A DNA stretch of 64,000 nucleotides, taken from Streptomyces cupreus (lineage in GTDB: Bacteria; Actinomycetota; Actinomycetes; Streptomycetales; Streptomycetaceae). Numbering within the stretch: position 1 is the stretch's first letter; each line of letters opens with the position of its first letter. A program made the position numbers and the translations under genes. The notes below the pieces were generated by a model. The model was not told where the DNA came from, did not search any database, and worked only from the letters and a program-made list of their open reading frames with translations. Shown in pieces: positions 7,989 to 17,025 of this stretch. The stretch covers positions 1-64,000 of the forward strand of contig NZ_JACMSF010000016.1 in the NCBI RefSeq assembly GCF_014257025.1. The letters are read 5' to 3'.

Positions 7989-8804
7989 GTGGCAGGAGTC
8001 GCACGTCGCCGTCTCGACGCCGAGCTGGTCCGGCGGAAGCTCGCGCGCTCGCGCGAGCACGCCAGCCAGCTGATCGCCGCCGGACGGGTCACCGTCGGCA
8101 AGACCGTCGCGACCAAGCCGGCCACGCAGGTGGAGACCGCGGCCGCGATCGTCGTCTCCGCCGACGACAGCGATCCCGAGTACGTGTCACGGGGCGGCCA
8201 CAAGCTGGCCGGCGCGCTGGAGGTCTTCGTACCGCAGGGGCTCCTCGTCAAGGGACGGCGGGCGCTGGACGCGGGGGCTTCCACCGGCGGCTTCACGGAC
8301 GTACTGCTGCGGGCGGGGGCCGCGCATGTCGTCGCCGTGGACGTCGGATACGGGCAACTCGCCTGGACTCTTCAGAGTGATGAACGCGTCACCGTCAAGG
8401 ACCGTACGAACGTACGCGAGCTGACGCTCGAAGCGATTGATGGGGAGCCAGTGGATCTTGTCGTGGGGGATCTGTCCTTCATCCCGCTCGGACTGGTGCT
8501 GCCCGCCCTCGTGCGGTGTGTGAAGCCGGACGCCGACCTGGTGATGATGGTCAAGCCGCAGTTCGAGGTGGGCAAGGAGCGGCTCGGCAGCGGGGGTGTG
8601 GTGCGCAGTCCGGAACTGCGGGCCGAGGCGGTACGGGGTGTGGCGCAGCGGGCCTGGGAGCTGGGGCTCGGGGTGATGGGGGTCACCGCCAGTCCGCTGC
8701 CGGGGCCGTCCGGGAATGTTGAGTACTTTCTGTGGCTGCGGTCCGGGGCACCGGCACTGGACCCGGCCGACGTTGACCGTGCAGTGGCGGAGGGGCCGCG
8801 TTGA
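7989..8804 (+). CDS. tlyA: TlyA-family rRNA 2'-O-methyltransferase / hemolysin-like protein
   Basis: This 271-aa protein has an N-terminal S4 RNA-binding domain (about residues 8-70, RRRLDAELVRRKLARSREHASQLIAAG) followed by a FtsJ/RrmJ-like SAM methyltransferase domain with motif I DAGASTGGFTDVLL (about 93-106), VDVGYGQL and VGDLSFIPL. Actinobacterial TlyA 2'-O-methylates 16S and 23S rRNA and governs capreomycin susceptibility. The start is GTG 7989 with AGGAG at 7973-7977; an upstream in-frame ATG at 7965 lies inside the preceding gene. The stop overlaps the TTG start of the NAD kinase gene. The tlyA-NAD kinase-recN order is the same as Rv1694-Rv1696. Confidence 0.93.
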   Translation: MAGVARRRLDAELVRRKLARSREHASQLIAAGRVTVGKTVATKPATQVETAAAIVVSADDSDPEYVSRGGHKLAGALEVFVPQGLLVKGRRALDAGASTGGFTDVLLRAGAAHVVAVDVGYGQLAWTLQSDERVTVKDRTNVRELTLEAIDGEPVDLVVGDLSFIPLGLVLPALVRCVKPDADLVMMVKPQFEVGKERLGSGGVVRSPELRAEAVRGVAQRAWELGLGVMGVTASPLPGPSGNVEYFLWLRSGAPALDPADVDRAVAEGPR

Positions 8805-9706
8805 CACAGAACCGAGCTCGTACTGTTTTCCTGCTGGCCCACACCGGACGGCCTGCGGCGATCCGCAGCGCCGAGCTGGTGGTGAAGGGGCTGCTGCGGT
8901 CCGGCATCGGGGTACGGGTGCTGGAGGCGGAGGCCGCCGATCTGCCGCTGCCGGAGAGTGTGGAGCTGGTCAAGGAGGCGACCCCGCAGTGCCTCGACGG
9001 GTGCGAGCTGCTGATCGTGCTGGGCGGGGACGGGACGCTGCTGCGCGGCGCGGAGTTCGCTCGGGCGTCCGGGGTGCCGATGCTGGGCGTGAACCTGGGG
9101 CGGGTCGGGTTTCTCGCGGAGGCCGAGCGGGACGATCTCGACAAGGTGGTCGACCGGGTGGTCACCAAGGCGTACGAGGTCGAGGAGCGGATGACGGTCG
9201 ATGTCGTCGTCCACCAGAACGGCGACATCGTGCACACGGACTGGGCGCTGAACGAGGCGGCGGTGCAGAAGGCCGGCGCCGAGAAGCTGTTGGAAGTGGT
9301 GCTGGAGATCGACGGTCGGCCGGTTACGGGGTTCGGGTGTGACGGGATCGTGCTGTCCACTCCGACCGGGTCCACGGCGTACGCCTTCTCGGCGGGTGGG
9401 CCTGTGGTGTGGCCCGAGGTCGAGGCGCTGCTGATGGTGCCGATCTCCGCGCATGCGCTGTTCGCGAAGCCGTTGGTGACGTCGCCGGACTCGGTGCTTG
9501 CTGTTGAGGTGCTGCCTCATATTCCGCCGGGGGTTTTGTGGTGTGACGGGCGGCGGACCGTGGAGCTGCCGCCGGGGGCGCGGGTGGAGGTACGGCGGGG
9601 GGCCGTGCCGGTGCGGCTCGCTCGGCTGCATCACGCTTCGTTCACGGATCGGCTCGTTGCGAAGTTCGCGTTGCCTGTTTCCGGGTGGCGGGGGGCGCCT
9701 CACTAG
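8801..9706 (+). CDS. ppnK: NAD kinase
   Basis: The 301-aa enzyme phosphorylates NAD to NADP. It carries the family GGDGTLL motif (about 76-82), the following glycine-rich VPMLGVNLGRVGFLAE, the NE motif in WALNEAAVQK, and the PTGSTAYAFSAGGP substrate loop. Translation begins at a rare TTG (8801), overlapping the tlyA stop as TTGA with GGCGGAGG 8-15 bases upstream, so translation is probably coupled to tlyA. Gene order agrees with the mycobacterial locus. Confidence 0.95.
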   Translation: MTQNRARTVFLLAHTGRPAAIRSAELVVKGLLRSGIGVRVLEAEAADLPLPESVELVKEATPQCLDGCELLIVLGGDGTLLRGAEFARASGVPMLGVNLGRVGFLAEAERDDLDKVVDRVVTKAYEVEERMTVDVVVHQNGDIVHTDWALNEAAVQKAGAEKLLEVVLEIDGRPVTGFGCDGIVLSTPTGSTAYAFSAGGPVVWPEVEALLMVPISAHALFAKPLVTSPDSVLAVEVLPHIPPGVLWCDGRRTVELPPGARVEVRRGAVPVRLARLHHASFTDRLVAKFALPVSGWRGAPH

Positions 9707-9760
9707 TTCTCCACTCCCCTGGGTGACAGGGTGCCTCGCGCTGCGGCGGCCCTACCTCGT

Positions 9761-11503
9761 ATGGTCGTGTCCGTGTTGGAGGAGATGCGGATACGGTCGC
9801 TCGGAGTCATCGACGACGCGGTCGTCGAGCTGTCGCCCGGGTTCACCGCGGTCACGGGTGAGACGGGTGCGGGCAAGACCATGGTGGTCACCAGCCTCGG
9901 GCTGTTGCTCGGTGGGCGTGCTGATCCGGCGCTCGTGCGGATCGGGGCCGAGAAGGCGGTCGTCGAGGGGCGGGTCACCGTGCCCGCGGGCGCCTCGGCG
10001 GTCGTACGGGCCGAGGAGGCCGGGGCCGAGCTCGACGACGGGGCGCTGCTGATCAGCCGTACCGTTTCCGCCGAGGGACGCTCGCGGGCCCATCTCGGTG
10101 GGCGCAGTGTGCCGGTCGGGCTGCTCGCCGAGCTCGCCGACGAGCTGGTGGCCGTACATGGGCAGACCGACCAGCAGGGGCTGCTGAAGCTGACCCGGCA
10201 GCGGCAGGCGCTCGACCGGTACGCGGGGGACGCCGTCGCGGTGCCGCTCGCCAAGTACGGCGAGGCCTACCGGCGGCTGCGCGCGGTCGCCGTCGAGCTC
10301 GACGAGATCGTCACGCGCGCACGTGAGCGGGCCCAGGAAGCCGACATGCTGCGCTTCGGTCTTGACGAGATCGCCGGCGTCGAACCGCGCGCCGGAGAGG
10401 ACGTGGAGCTCGCCGAGGAGGCGGAGCGGCTCGGGCACGCCGAGGCGCTGTCCTCGGCCGCCACGGCCGCACACGCCGCGCTCGCGGGCAACCCCGAGGA
10501 CCCCGAGGGTATCGACGCCGCGACGCTCGTCGCGGGTGCGCAGCGGGCGTTGGACGCCGTACGGTCGCACGACCCGGCGCTGGCGGCGCTCGCCGACCGG
10601 ATCGGTGAGATCGGGATCCTGCTGGGCGATGTGGCGGGGGAGTTGGCCGGGTACGCCGATGACCTGGACGCGGATCCGCTGCGGCTTGCGGCCGTCGAGG
10701 AGCGGCGGGCGGCGCTCACGGCACTGACGCGGAAGTACGGCGAGAATGTCGCCGCCGTCCTCGCCTGGGCCGAGGAGAGCGCCGCGCGGCTCACCGAACT
10801 GGACGGCGACGACGAGCGGATCGACGAGCTGACCGCGGAACGGGACGCGCTGCGGACCGAACTGGGCGGGCTCGCACAGGCGTTGACCGATGCGCGGACG
10901 GAGGCCGCCGAAAGGTTCGCGGCCGCCGTGACCGCCGAGCTGGCCTCGCTGGCCATGCCGCACGCGCGCGTGTCCTTCGACATCCGGCAGAGCGAGGACC
11001 CGGAGGGCGTGGAGGTCGGCGGCCGTACGGTCGCGTACGGGCCCTCCGGCGCCGACGAGGTCGAGCTGCTGCTGGCCCCGCACCCCGGGGCTCCGCCGCG
11101 ACCCATCGCCAAGGGGGCGTCCGGCGGTGAGCTGTCCCGCGTGATGCTGGCCGTGGAGGTCGTGTTCGCGGGGACGGACCCGGTGCCGACGTATCTCTTC
11201 GACGAGGTCGACGCGGGCGTCGGCGGCAAGGCGGCCGTCGAGATCGGACGGCGGCTCGCCCGGCTCGCGAAGACCGCGCAGGTGGTAGTGGTGACGCATC
11301 TTCCTCAGGTCGCGGCCTTCGCCGACCGGCAGTTGCTGGTCGAGAAGACCAACGACGGCTCGGTGACCCGGTCCGGTGTGAAGGTGCTGGAGGGCGAGGA
11401 CCGGATCCGGGAGCTGTCGCGGATGCTGGCGGGCCAGGAGGACTCGGAGACGGCACGGGCGCACGCGGAGGAGTTGCTGGCGACGGCCCGGGCGGACGCG
11501 TAG
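9761..11503 (+). CDS. recN: DNA repair protein RecN
   Basis: This SMC-like ATPase acts in recombinational double-strand break repair. From ATG 9761 it is 580 aa: N-terminal Walker A GETGAGKTMV (about 33-42), a helical coiled-coil central part (about 160-370), signature KGASGGELSRVMLA and Walker B TYLFDEVDAGVGG in the C-terminal half. The D-loop and switch continue in VVVTHLPQVAAFAD. The start is uncertain: GTG 9773 is possible, whereas ATG 9785 directly abuts GGAGGAG and is too close to use it. Downstream, the steA gene expected from the mycobacterial order is absent; a membrane protein gene follows after 19 bp. Confidence 0.94.
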   Translation: MVVSVLEEMRIRSLGVIDDAVVELSPGFTAVTGETGAGKTMVVTSLGLLLGGRADPALVRIGAEKAVVEGRVTVPAGASAVVRAEEAGAELDDGALLISRTVSAEGRSRAHLGGRSVPVGLLAELADELVAVHGQTDQQGLLKLTRQRQALDRYAGDAVAVPLAKYGEAYRRLRAVAVELDEIVTRARERAQEADMLRFGLDEIAGVEPRAGEDVELAEEAERLGHAEALSSAATAAHAALAGNPEDPEGIDAATLVAGAQRALDAVRSHDPALAALADRIGEIGILLGDVAGELAGYADDLDADPLRLAAVEERRAALTALTRKYGENVAAVLAWAEESAARLTELDGDDERIDELTAERDALRTELGGLAQALTDARTEAAERFAAAVTAELASLAMPHARVSFDIRQSEDPEGVEVGGRTVAYGPSGADEVELLLAPHPGAPPRPIAKGASGGELSRVMLAVEVVFAGTDPVPTYLFDEVDAGVGGKAAVEIGRRLARLAKTAQVVVVTHLPQVAAFADRQLLVEKTNDGSVTRSGVKVLEGEDRIRELSRMLAGQEDSETARAHAEELLATARADA

Positions 11504-11522
11504 CTCCGCATAGGGTGGCCCG

Positions 11523-12290
11523 ATGATCGTCCGCGCCTCCCTCACCGCCCTGCTCACCCGCGCCGCCATAACCGGCCTCCGCGCCAAGGCGCCCGACCGT
11601 TGGCGGCGCGAGAACCACGCCGGGCGGACCGTGGATCTCTGTGCCGGGCCCGCGAGCGCTGTGGCCGTCGCCGTGGGGACCGGCTTGGCCCGGCCCGGCG
11701 TCGGGGCTGCCGTGCTCGCCGCCGGGGCGTGCGGGGCGTACGACGATGTCGTCGGCGCCGGTGATCCACGACGTGGGTTCCGGGCACATATGTCGGCCCT
11801 GCGGGATGGTGAAGTCACCAGTGGCGTGGTCAAGTTGTTCGGGGTCGGGGCCGCCGGGCTGCTCGCGGGGGCCCTGCTCAAGGAGCGGGCTCTGGACAAG
11901 GTGCTCGCCGGGGTGGTGATCGCCGGTACGGCACACTTCGTCAACCTCGTGGACGTACGGCCGGGCCGGGCCGCGGGCGCCGTGCTCGCGCTCGGGGCGC
12001 CCGGGCTGCTGCGCGGTGGTGTCGCGGGGGAGTTGTCCGGCGCCGCGATGGGGGCCGCCGCGGCCGTACTGCCGGACGACCTCGGTGAGCGGTCCATGCT
12101 CGGCGACACGGGCGCGCACGCGCTCGGCGCGGCCCTGGGCGCCGCCGTCGTCGCCGGCAACGGACGGGCCGGACTCGTCGCCCACGCCGCCGCGGTCGTC
12201 GCCGCGACGGTGTACGGGGACAGGGTGAGCGAGGCGGCCCGCAGTCTGAACCTCGCGCACATCCGTGCCGTCGCTCACCCATGTGGGTGA
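11523..12290 (+). CDS. Short MraY/WecA-like membrane glycosyl-1-phosphate transferase homologue
   Basis: The 255-aa multi-pass membrane protein shows the landmarks of the polyprenyl-phosphate hexose-1-phosphate transferase family in order: the Asp pair in AYDDVVG (Asp74-Asp75), RGFRAHMSALRDGEVTSG, HFVNLVD (Asn141-Asp144) and MLGDTGAHALGA (Gly193-Ala201). It is about 70-100 residues shorter than MraY or WecA, with fewer helices, so some of the catalytic architecture is missing or rearranged. The next gene is a GT4 glycosyltransferase on the same strand, which suggests a lipid-linked glycan pathway. The actual substrate is unknown, and it could be a non-catalytic derivative. Confidence 0.7.
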   Translation: MIVRASLTALLTRAAITGLRAKAPDRWRRENHAGRTVDLCAGPASAVAVAVGTGLARPGVGAAVLAAGACGAYDDVVGAGDPRRGFRAHMSALRDGEVTSGVVKLFGVGAAGLLAGALLKERALDKVLAGVVIAGTAHFVNLVDVRPGRAAGAVLALGAPGLLRGGVAGELSGAAMGAAAAVLPDDLGERSMLGDTGAHALGAALGAAVVAGNGRAGLVAHAAAVVAATVYGDRVSEAARSLNLAHIRAVAHPCG

Positions 12291-12479
12291 CCCGCGCCCC
12301 ATGGCCGCCCGTGTCGCGCGCGGACGTCGGCGACCTCGGAGTTCCCGGAACACCCGTACGTCCTGGCATCCTTGGCGGTGCATGTCGTACGCGCAGGGAT
12401 CCTCGCGGTTCACCCCCTCCGCTCGATCCTTCTGTACTTTCTTCGTGACCGCCCGACCCCGAACCAGGAGCCCGGCCAC

Positions 12480-13622
12480 GTGACCCCCGTGAGCAGCCAC
12501 TCACCGCACGGCCAGTCGCCGCTGCGCACCGTGCAGGTGCTGGGCGGAGGCAACGCTGGCAGCAGCGTGCATGTGCGATCGCTGGCCTCGGGGCTCGTCG
12601 CGAGGGGCGTGCGGGTCACCGTGTGCGCCCCCGTCGAGGCCGATCACCTCTACGACTTCAGCGGGGTCGGCGCCGAACATGTGCACGTGCCGCGCAGCAG
12701 CGACCCCGGTTCCGTGGCCGCGCTCCGGGCGGCCTGCATGGACGCCGACCTGGTGCACGCGCACGGGCTGCATGCCTCCTTCCGCGCCGTGCTCGCGCTG
12801 AGCGGGCGGCGCATGCCCCTCGTGGTCACCTGGCACGACCGGGCGTACGCCGAGGGCGCCCGCGCCCATCTCGTGCGTCTGCTGGAGCGGCGGGTCGTCA
12901 AGGCCGCCTCCGTGGTCCTCGGCACCACCTCGGCGCTCGTGGACCGCGCCCGCCGCACCGGTGCCCGGGACGCGCGGCTCGCCGCCGTGTCGCTGCCCGC
13001 GGCGCACAGCGCCCCCGAGAGCGAGCAGGACGACGCCGAGCGGCGGCGGCCCAAGGTGCGGGCCGAACTCGGCGCCACTGGACGCCCGTTGCTGATCGCC
13101 GTCGGCACCCTCGAACGGCATCGCGGGTACGACGTCCTGCTGGACGCCTCGCGCGCGTGGCGCCGGATGGACCCCTTGCCGCTCGTCGTCATCGCGGGCG
13201 AAGGGCCACTGCGGGGCGAACTCCAGAGCCGTATCGAGGCCGAAGGACTGCCCGTCCGGCTCATCGGGCGCCGTGACGATGCGCGCGAGCTGATCGCCGC
13301 CGCCGACCTCGCGCTGCTGCCCAGCCGGTGGGAGGCGCGGTCCGTGCTCGCCCAGGAAGCCCTGCACGCACGCGTGCCGCTTGTCGCGACCCAGGTCGGC
13401 GGAGTGCCCGAACTCGTCGGCGACGCGGCCGAACTCGTCCCGTACGGCGATCCGGAGGCGCTCGCCACCGCCGTCGTACGACTGCTCGGCGACCCCGAGC
13501 GACGCGAACTGCTCAGGGAGCGGGGGGTACGGCAGGCGGGGACGTGGCCGACCGAGGACGAGACCGTGGCTCAAGTGCTGAGCGTCTACGATGAGTTGAC
13601 CCAGGCCAGGCCGCTGATCTAG
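12480..13622 (+). CDS. GT4-family glycosyltransferase
   Basis: This 380-aa GT-B glycosyltransferase starts at GTG 12480 with AGGAG at 12466-12470. The N-terminal acceptor domain has the glycine-rich GGGNAGSSVHVRSLASGL loop typical of GT4. The C-terminal nucleotide-sugar domain has VIAGEGPLRGEL, RLIGRRDDARELIAAADLALLPSRWEARSVLAQEALHA (two Glu of the E-x7-E motif) and VGGVPELVGD. It is cytosolic or membrane-associated. The donor and acceptor are unknown; the MraY-like gene upstream makes a polyprenyl-linked acceptor plausible. Its TAG overlaps the stop of the convergent PucR-type gene by three bases. Confidence 0.85.
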   Translation: MTPVSSHSPHGQSPLRTVQVLGGGNAGSSVHVRSLASGLVARGVRVTVCAPVEADHLYDFSGVGAEHVHVPRSSDPGSVAALRAACMDADLVHAHGLHASFRAVLALSGRRMPLVVTWHDRAYAEGARAHLVRLLERRVVKAASVVLGTTSALVDRARRTGARDARLAAVSLPAAHSAPESEQDDAERRRPKVRAELGATGRPLLIAVGTLERHRGYDVLLDASRAWRRMDPLPLVVIAGEGPLRGELQSRIEAEGLPVRLIGRRDDARELIAAADLALLPSRWEARSVLAQEALHARVPLVATQVGGVPELVGDAAELVPYGDPEALATAVVRLLGDPERRELLRERGVRQAGTWPTEDETVAQVLSVYDELTQARPLI

Positions 13623-15286
13623 GGCACGTGCCGGCGGGCCCGCAGGGCCAGGCTCAACGCCAGGACCGAATGCGGGTCGTCGAGGTCGGTGCCCAGCAAC
13701 TCGCCGATGCGGGCCAGGCGGTTGTACAGGGTCTGCCGGTTCAGGTGCAGTTCGCGGGCCGTCTCCGCCTTGCGGCCCGCGTGGGCCAGGTAGGTCTGGA
13801 GCGTCGGCAGCAGCGGTGGCTTGGAGCGGGCGTCGTGGTCGCGCAGCGGGCCGATCGCGCGGTCCACGAAGGCCGCGAGGTCGGGGTGCTCGCGCAGCCG
13901 CCACAGCAGCAGGTCGATGTCCAGGCGGCGGGCGTCGTACCAGGGGCGGTCGGTCAGGCCCTGGGCCGCGGTCGCCGTCTCCGCCGCGTGCCGAAGGCTC
14001 GCCGAGGCCGCCGCCCAGCCGCTCGCGACCCCGACCACCACGACCGGCGGCAGCGCTCCGGGCCGCTGCATCCCGGCCCGCTCCACCCCGGCCCGCAGCG
14101 CCGCCGCGACCCGGTCCGCGACCGCAGAGCGCTCCGACTCCGAACGCAGGCCCAGCAGCAGCGGCACCCGGCCCTCCACCGGCCGTACACCCAGCAGCAC
14201 CGGAACCCCCACCGACGCCAGCTCCTCGGCGACCGCGCGGGCCAGCACCGCCCAGCCTCCCCCACTCTCGGCTCCGCTCGAGCGGGCGGTACCCCCATCC
14301 GGGGACAGCGCGTCGCCGAGCCGCATCACCACCGGCAGCAGCGGGCCGTCACCCGGCTTGAAGCCCAGCACGCGCGCCTGCGCGGGCGCGTCCTCCGCGG
14401 CGATCCGGCCCTCGGCCAGGTCGGTCAGAAAGTCGCCGCGGCCCCGGGCCGCCAGTTCCTCCTCCTGCCGCGCCTGCATCAGCACCACGGCGAGGATGCC
14501 CGCCGCCCGTTCCGCCGCGATCCGGTGCACGGGGGCGAGGGGAGCCCGCACCGGGAGCAGGACCAGACGCGCGCGGACCGAGCCCGTGCCGGGGCCGCCG
14601 CCCGGCACGTCCACCAGGACCGAGCCCGCCGGCGGCGGCGCGTCCTTGTGCTCGCCGCGCAGGCCCTCCCACACCTGGAGCGGATCGGCGTTCTCCGGGC
14701 CCGCGCCGGCGGCGTACAGGAGCTGGCCGTCCGTCGTCTCCAGGAACACCGGGTTGCCGCTGAAGTCAGCGAGGATGCCCAGCACCTGGGGGATGCCGCC
14801 ACCGCCCAGCAGGGCCTCCGTGCAGCGGCGGTGCACCTCCTCGGCGCGCTGGAGGAGCGCGTAGTGGCCGTTGACGATCTCGGTGTGGATCTCCTCGGTG
14901 ACCGTCACGAACGGCACCTCGCGGTGCAGTTGGACCAGCGGAAGACCGGCCGCCCGGGCCGTGTCGACGAGGGCCGCGGGCAGCCGCGTGAAGCGCGGGC
15001 CCAGCTCCACCACCAGGGCGGCGATCCCGCGTTCGGCCAGCGTGCGGACGAACGCGCGCTGTTCGGCCGGACGGGTGCCGAGGCCGTAGCCGGTGGTCAG
15101 CAGCAGCTCGCCGCCCTTCAGCAGCGAGGCGATGTTGGGCACCTCGCCCGCGTGCACCCAGCGCACGGTGCGCCCCAGCCGGTCGGCGCCCGCCAGGACC
15201 TCCGGGAGCCCGCCGCGCAGCCCGGGCAGCTCCAGCGCCCGCTGCACGGTGATACCGGCGCCCTGAGTGTCGTATCCGCTGTCCAT
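13619..15286 (-). CDS. PucR-family transcriptional regulator
   Basis: The 555-aa regulator starts at the ATG complementary to 15284-15286. The N-terminal PucR ligand-sensing domain (about 10-130) contains GLPEVLAGADRLGRTVRWVHAGEVPNIASLL; the middle is GGDEF-like; and the C-terminus carries the PucR helix-turn-helix ETARELHLNRQTLYNRLARIGELLG (about 510-540). PucR proteins usually activate purine, amino-acid or amine catabolism. The gene is divergent from an APC permease across 223 bp, so the permease is its most likely target. It overlaps the glycosyltransferase stop tail-to-tail. Confidence 0.88.
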   Translation of the reverse strand: MDSGYDTQGAGITVQRALELPGLRGGLPEVLAGADRLGRTVRWVHAGEVPNIASLLKGGELLLTTGYGLGTRPAEQRAFVRTLAERGIAALVVELGPRFTRLPAALVDTARAAGLPLVQLHREVPFVTVTEEIHTEIVNGHYALLQRAEEVHRRCTEALLGGGGIPQVLGILADFSGNPVFLETTDGQLLYAAGAGPENADPLQVWEGLRGEHKDAPPPAGSVLVDVPGGGPGTGSVRARLVLLPVRAPLAPVHRIAAERAAGILAVVLMQARQEEELAARGRGDFLTDLAEGRIAAEDAPAQARVLGFKPGDGPLLPVVMRLGDALSPDGGTARSSGAESGGGWAVLARAVAEELASVGVPVLLGVRPVEGRVPLLLGLRSESERSAVADRVAAALRAGVERAGMQRPGALPPVVVVGVASGWAAASASLRHAAETATAAQGLTDRPWYDARRLDIDLLLWRLREHPDLAAFVDRAIGPLRDHDARSKPPLLPTLQTYLAHAGRKAETARELHLNRQTLYNRLARIGELLGTDLDDPHSVLALSLALRARRHVP

Positions 15287-15509
15287 GGGCCGGACGCTAC
15301 CCGCGCCCATGCTTCCGGGACATCTCCGGGCGGTTACGGAGACGATCATCCGGCCGCCGCGCGCGACAATGCGTCGCGCCCCACCCGGAATTGTCCGACC
15401 GCGTGTCTGTTGTGGCGCGTGTCACTGCGCCGCCACACTGGCGCATCCGGCGCAGAAGGCGCGCGTGACCTTCGGATTTCGTTGCGAGAGTACGGCGAGA
15501 GGGGCGGGC
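15287..15509. promoter_or_regulatory. Divergent promoter region between pucR-type and permease genes
   Basis: This 223-bp region holds several candidate operator elements. TGTGGCG (15411-15417) and CGCCACA (15431-15437) form a 7-bp inverted repeat. GACAAT (15365-15370) and ATTGTC (15390-15395) form another. The AT-rich 11-mer GGAATTGTCCG at 15387-15397 recurs exactly next to the FAD oxidase start at 19368-19378. One of these is probably the PucR-family operator, but I cannot tell which. Confidence 0.4.
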
Positions 15510-17015
15510 ATGGCAGAGACACCCACGCGAGAGGTCCATCGGCTCAAGGCGAATTCGGTAGGTCTGGTGGGCGTGGTGTTCATGGCGGTGGCGACCGCCG
15601 CGCCGATCACCGCGATGACCGGCAACCTGCCCATCGCGGTCGGCTTCGGCAACGGCACGGGCGCGCCCGCCGGCTATCTCTTCGCGACGCTCGTGCTGAC
15701 GGTGTTCTCCGTCGGCTATGTCGCCATGGCCCGCCGGATCACCGCGGCCGGCGCCTTCTACGGCTACATCTCGCACGGCCTGGGCCGGATCGCGGGCATG
15801 GCGTCCGGGATGCTCGCCGTATTGGCCTACATTGTCTTCGAGGCCTCCATCGTCGGCGTCTTCTCGTACTTCGCTAAGACCACCGTCCACGACCAGCTCG
15901 GCGTCGATCTGCCGTGGATCCTGTACGCGGCAGCGATGCTCGCCGTGACGGCCGTGCTGGCCTACTTCGACATCAACCTCACCGCCAAGGCGCTGGGCGT
16001 GATGCTGATCGCGGAGATCGCCGTGCTCTTCGCGGTCGCCACCGCCGTACTCCTCAACGGCGGCGGCCCCGACGGCATCCCGGTCGAGCCGATCAACCCG
16101 GCCAACGCCTTCACCGGCACCTCCGCCGGGCTCGGCCTGTTCTTCGCGTTCTGGTCGTGGGTCGGCTTCGAGTCGACGGCGATGTACGGCGAGGAGTCCC
16201 GCGACCCCAAGCGGGTCATCCCGCGCGCGACCCTCATCTCCGTCATCGGCGTCGGGATCTTCTACATCTACGTCTCCTGGATGACCATCGCCGGCAACGG
16301 CCTGAAGGGCTCCGTCGAGATCTCCTCCGGCACCAGCCCGCTCGACCTGTTCTTCGACCCGGCCCACTCCTACATCGGCGCCTGGGCCGTGGACACCTTC
16401 CAGTGGCTGCTGATCACCGGCTCGTTCGCCTGCGGCATGGCCTTCCACCAGTGCGCGGCCCGCTATCTCTACGCCATCGGCCGCGAGGGCTTCCTGCACC
16501 CCGCCCTCGGCCGCACCCACGCCCGGCACGGCTCGCCGTACATCGCGTCCTTCGTGCAGTCGGTCATCGCCGTCGGCCTGGTCGGCGCCTTCTGGCTGAC
16601 CGACCAGGACCCCTACATCCACCTGTACACGCTGCTGGCGATCCTCGGCACGATGGCGATCCTCATCGTGCAGACCCTGTGCTCCTTCGCCGTGATCGGG
16701 TACTTCCGCAAGAACCACCCCGAGGACCGCCACTGGTTCCGCACCCTCACCGCGCCCCTGCTCGGCGGCCTCGGCATGATCGCGGTGGTCGGCCTGCTGG
16801 TGACCAACCTGGACACGGCGGCCGGTACGGCGGCCGACTCGCTCTTCTTCAAGGCCATCCCGTGGATCGTCGGCCTGGTCTTCTTCGGCGGTCTGGGCCT
16901 CGGCTTCTATCTGAAGGCCAGGCGGCCGGAGCGCTACGAGATCATCGGCCGGATCGTGCTGGAGGACGCGGCCGAGCGCACGGAAAGCCCGGTTGGGGCG
17001 CCGACGGCGGGGTAG
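15510..17015 (+). CDS. APC-family amino acid/amine permease
   Basis: This 501-aa inner-membrane permease has about 12-14 predicted helices. The N-terminal VGLVGVVFMAVATAAPITAM and the glycine-rich VGFGNGTGAPAGYLFATLVL are typical APC superfamily unwound-helix regions; FWSWVGFESTAMYGEESRDPKRVIPRA is the conserved loop after TM6. It probably imports an amino acid, polyamine or related amine by proton symport. Start ATG 15510 is preceded by GAGAGGGGC. It is divergent from the PucR regulator and followed after 10 bp by the LLM oxidoreductase gene, so transporter and enzyme may form a catabolic unit. Confidence 0.9.
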   Translation: MAETPTREVHRLKANSVGLVGVVFMAVATAAPITAMTGNLPIAVGFGNGTGAPAGYLFATLVLTVFSVGYVAMARRITAAGAFYGYISHGLGRIAGMASGMLAVLAYIVFEASIVGVFSYFAKTTVHDQLGVDLPWILYAAAMLAVTAVLAYFDINLTAKALGVMLIAEIAVLFAVATAVLLNGGGPDGIPVEPINPANAFTGTSAGLGLFFAFWSWVGFESTAMYGEESRDPKRVIPRATLISVIGVGIFYIYVSWMTIAGNGLKGSVEISSGTSPLDLFFDPAHSYIGAWAVDTFQWLLITGSFACGMAFHQCAARYLYAIGREGFLHPALGRTHARHGSPYIASFVQSVIAVGLVGAFWLTDQDPYIHLYTLLAILGTMAILIVQTLCSFAVIGYFRKNHPEDRHWFRTLTAPLLGGLGMIAVVGLLVTNLDTAAGTAADSLFFKAIPWIVGLVFFGGLGLGFYLKARRPERYEIIGRIVLEDAAERTESPVGAPTAG

Positions 17016-17025
17016 CCGCGCCCGC

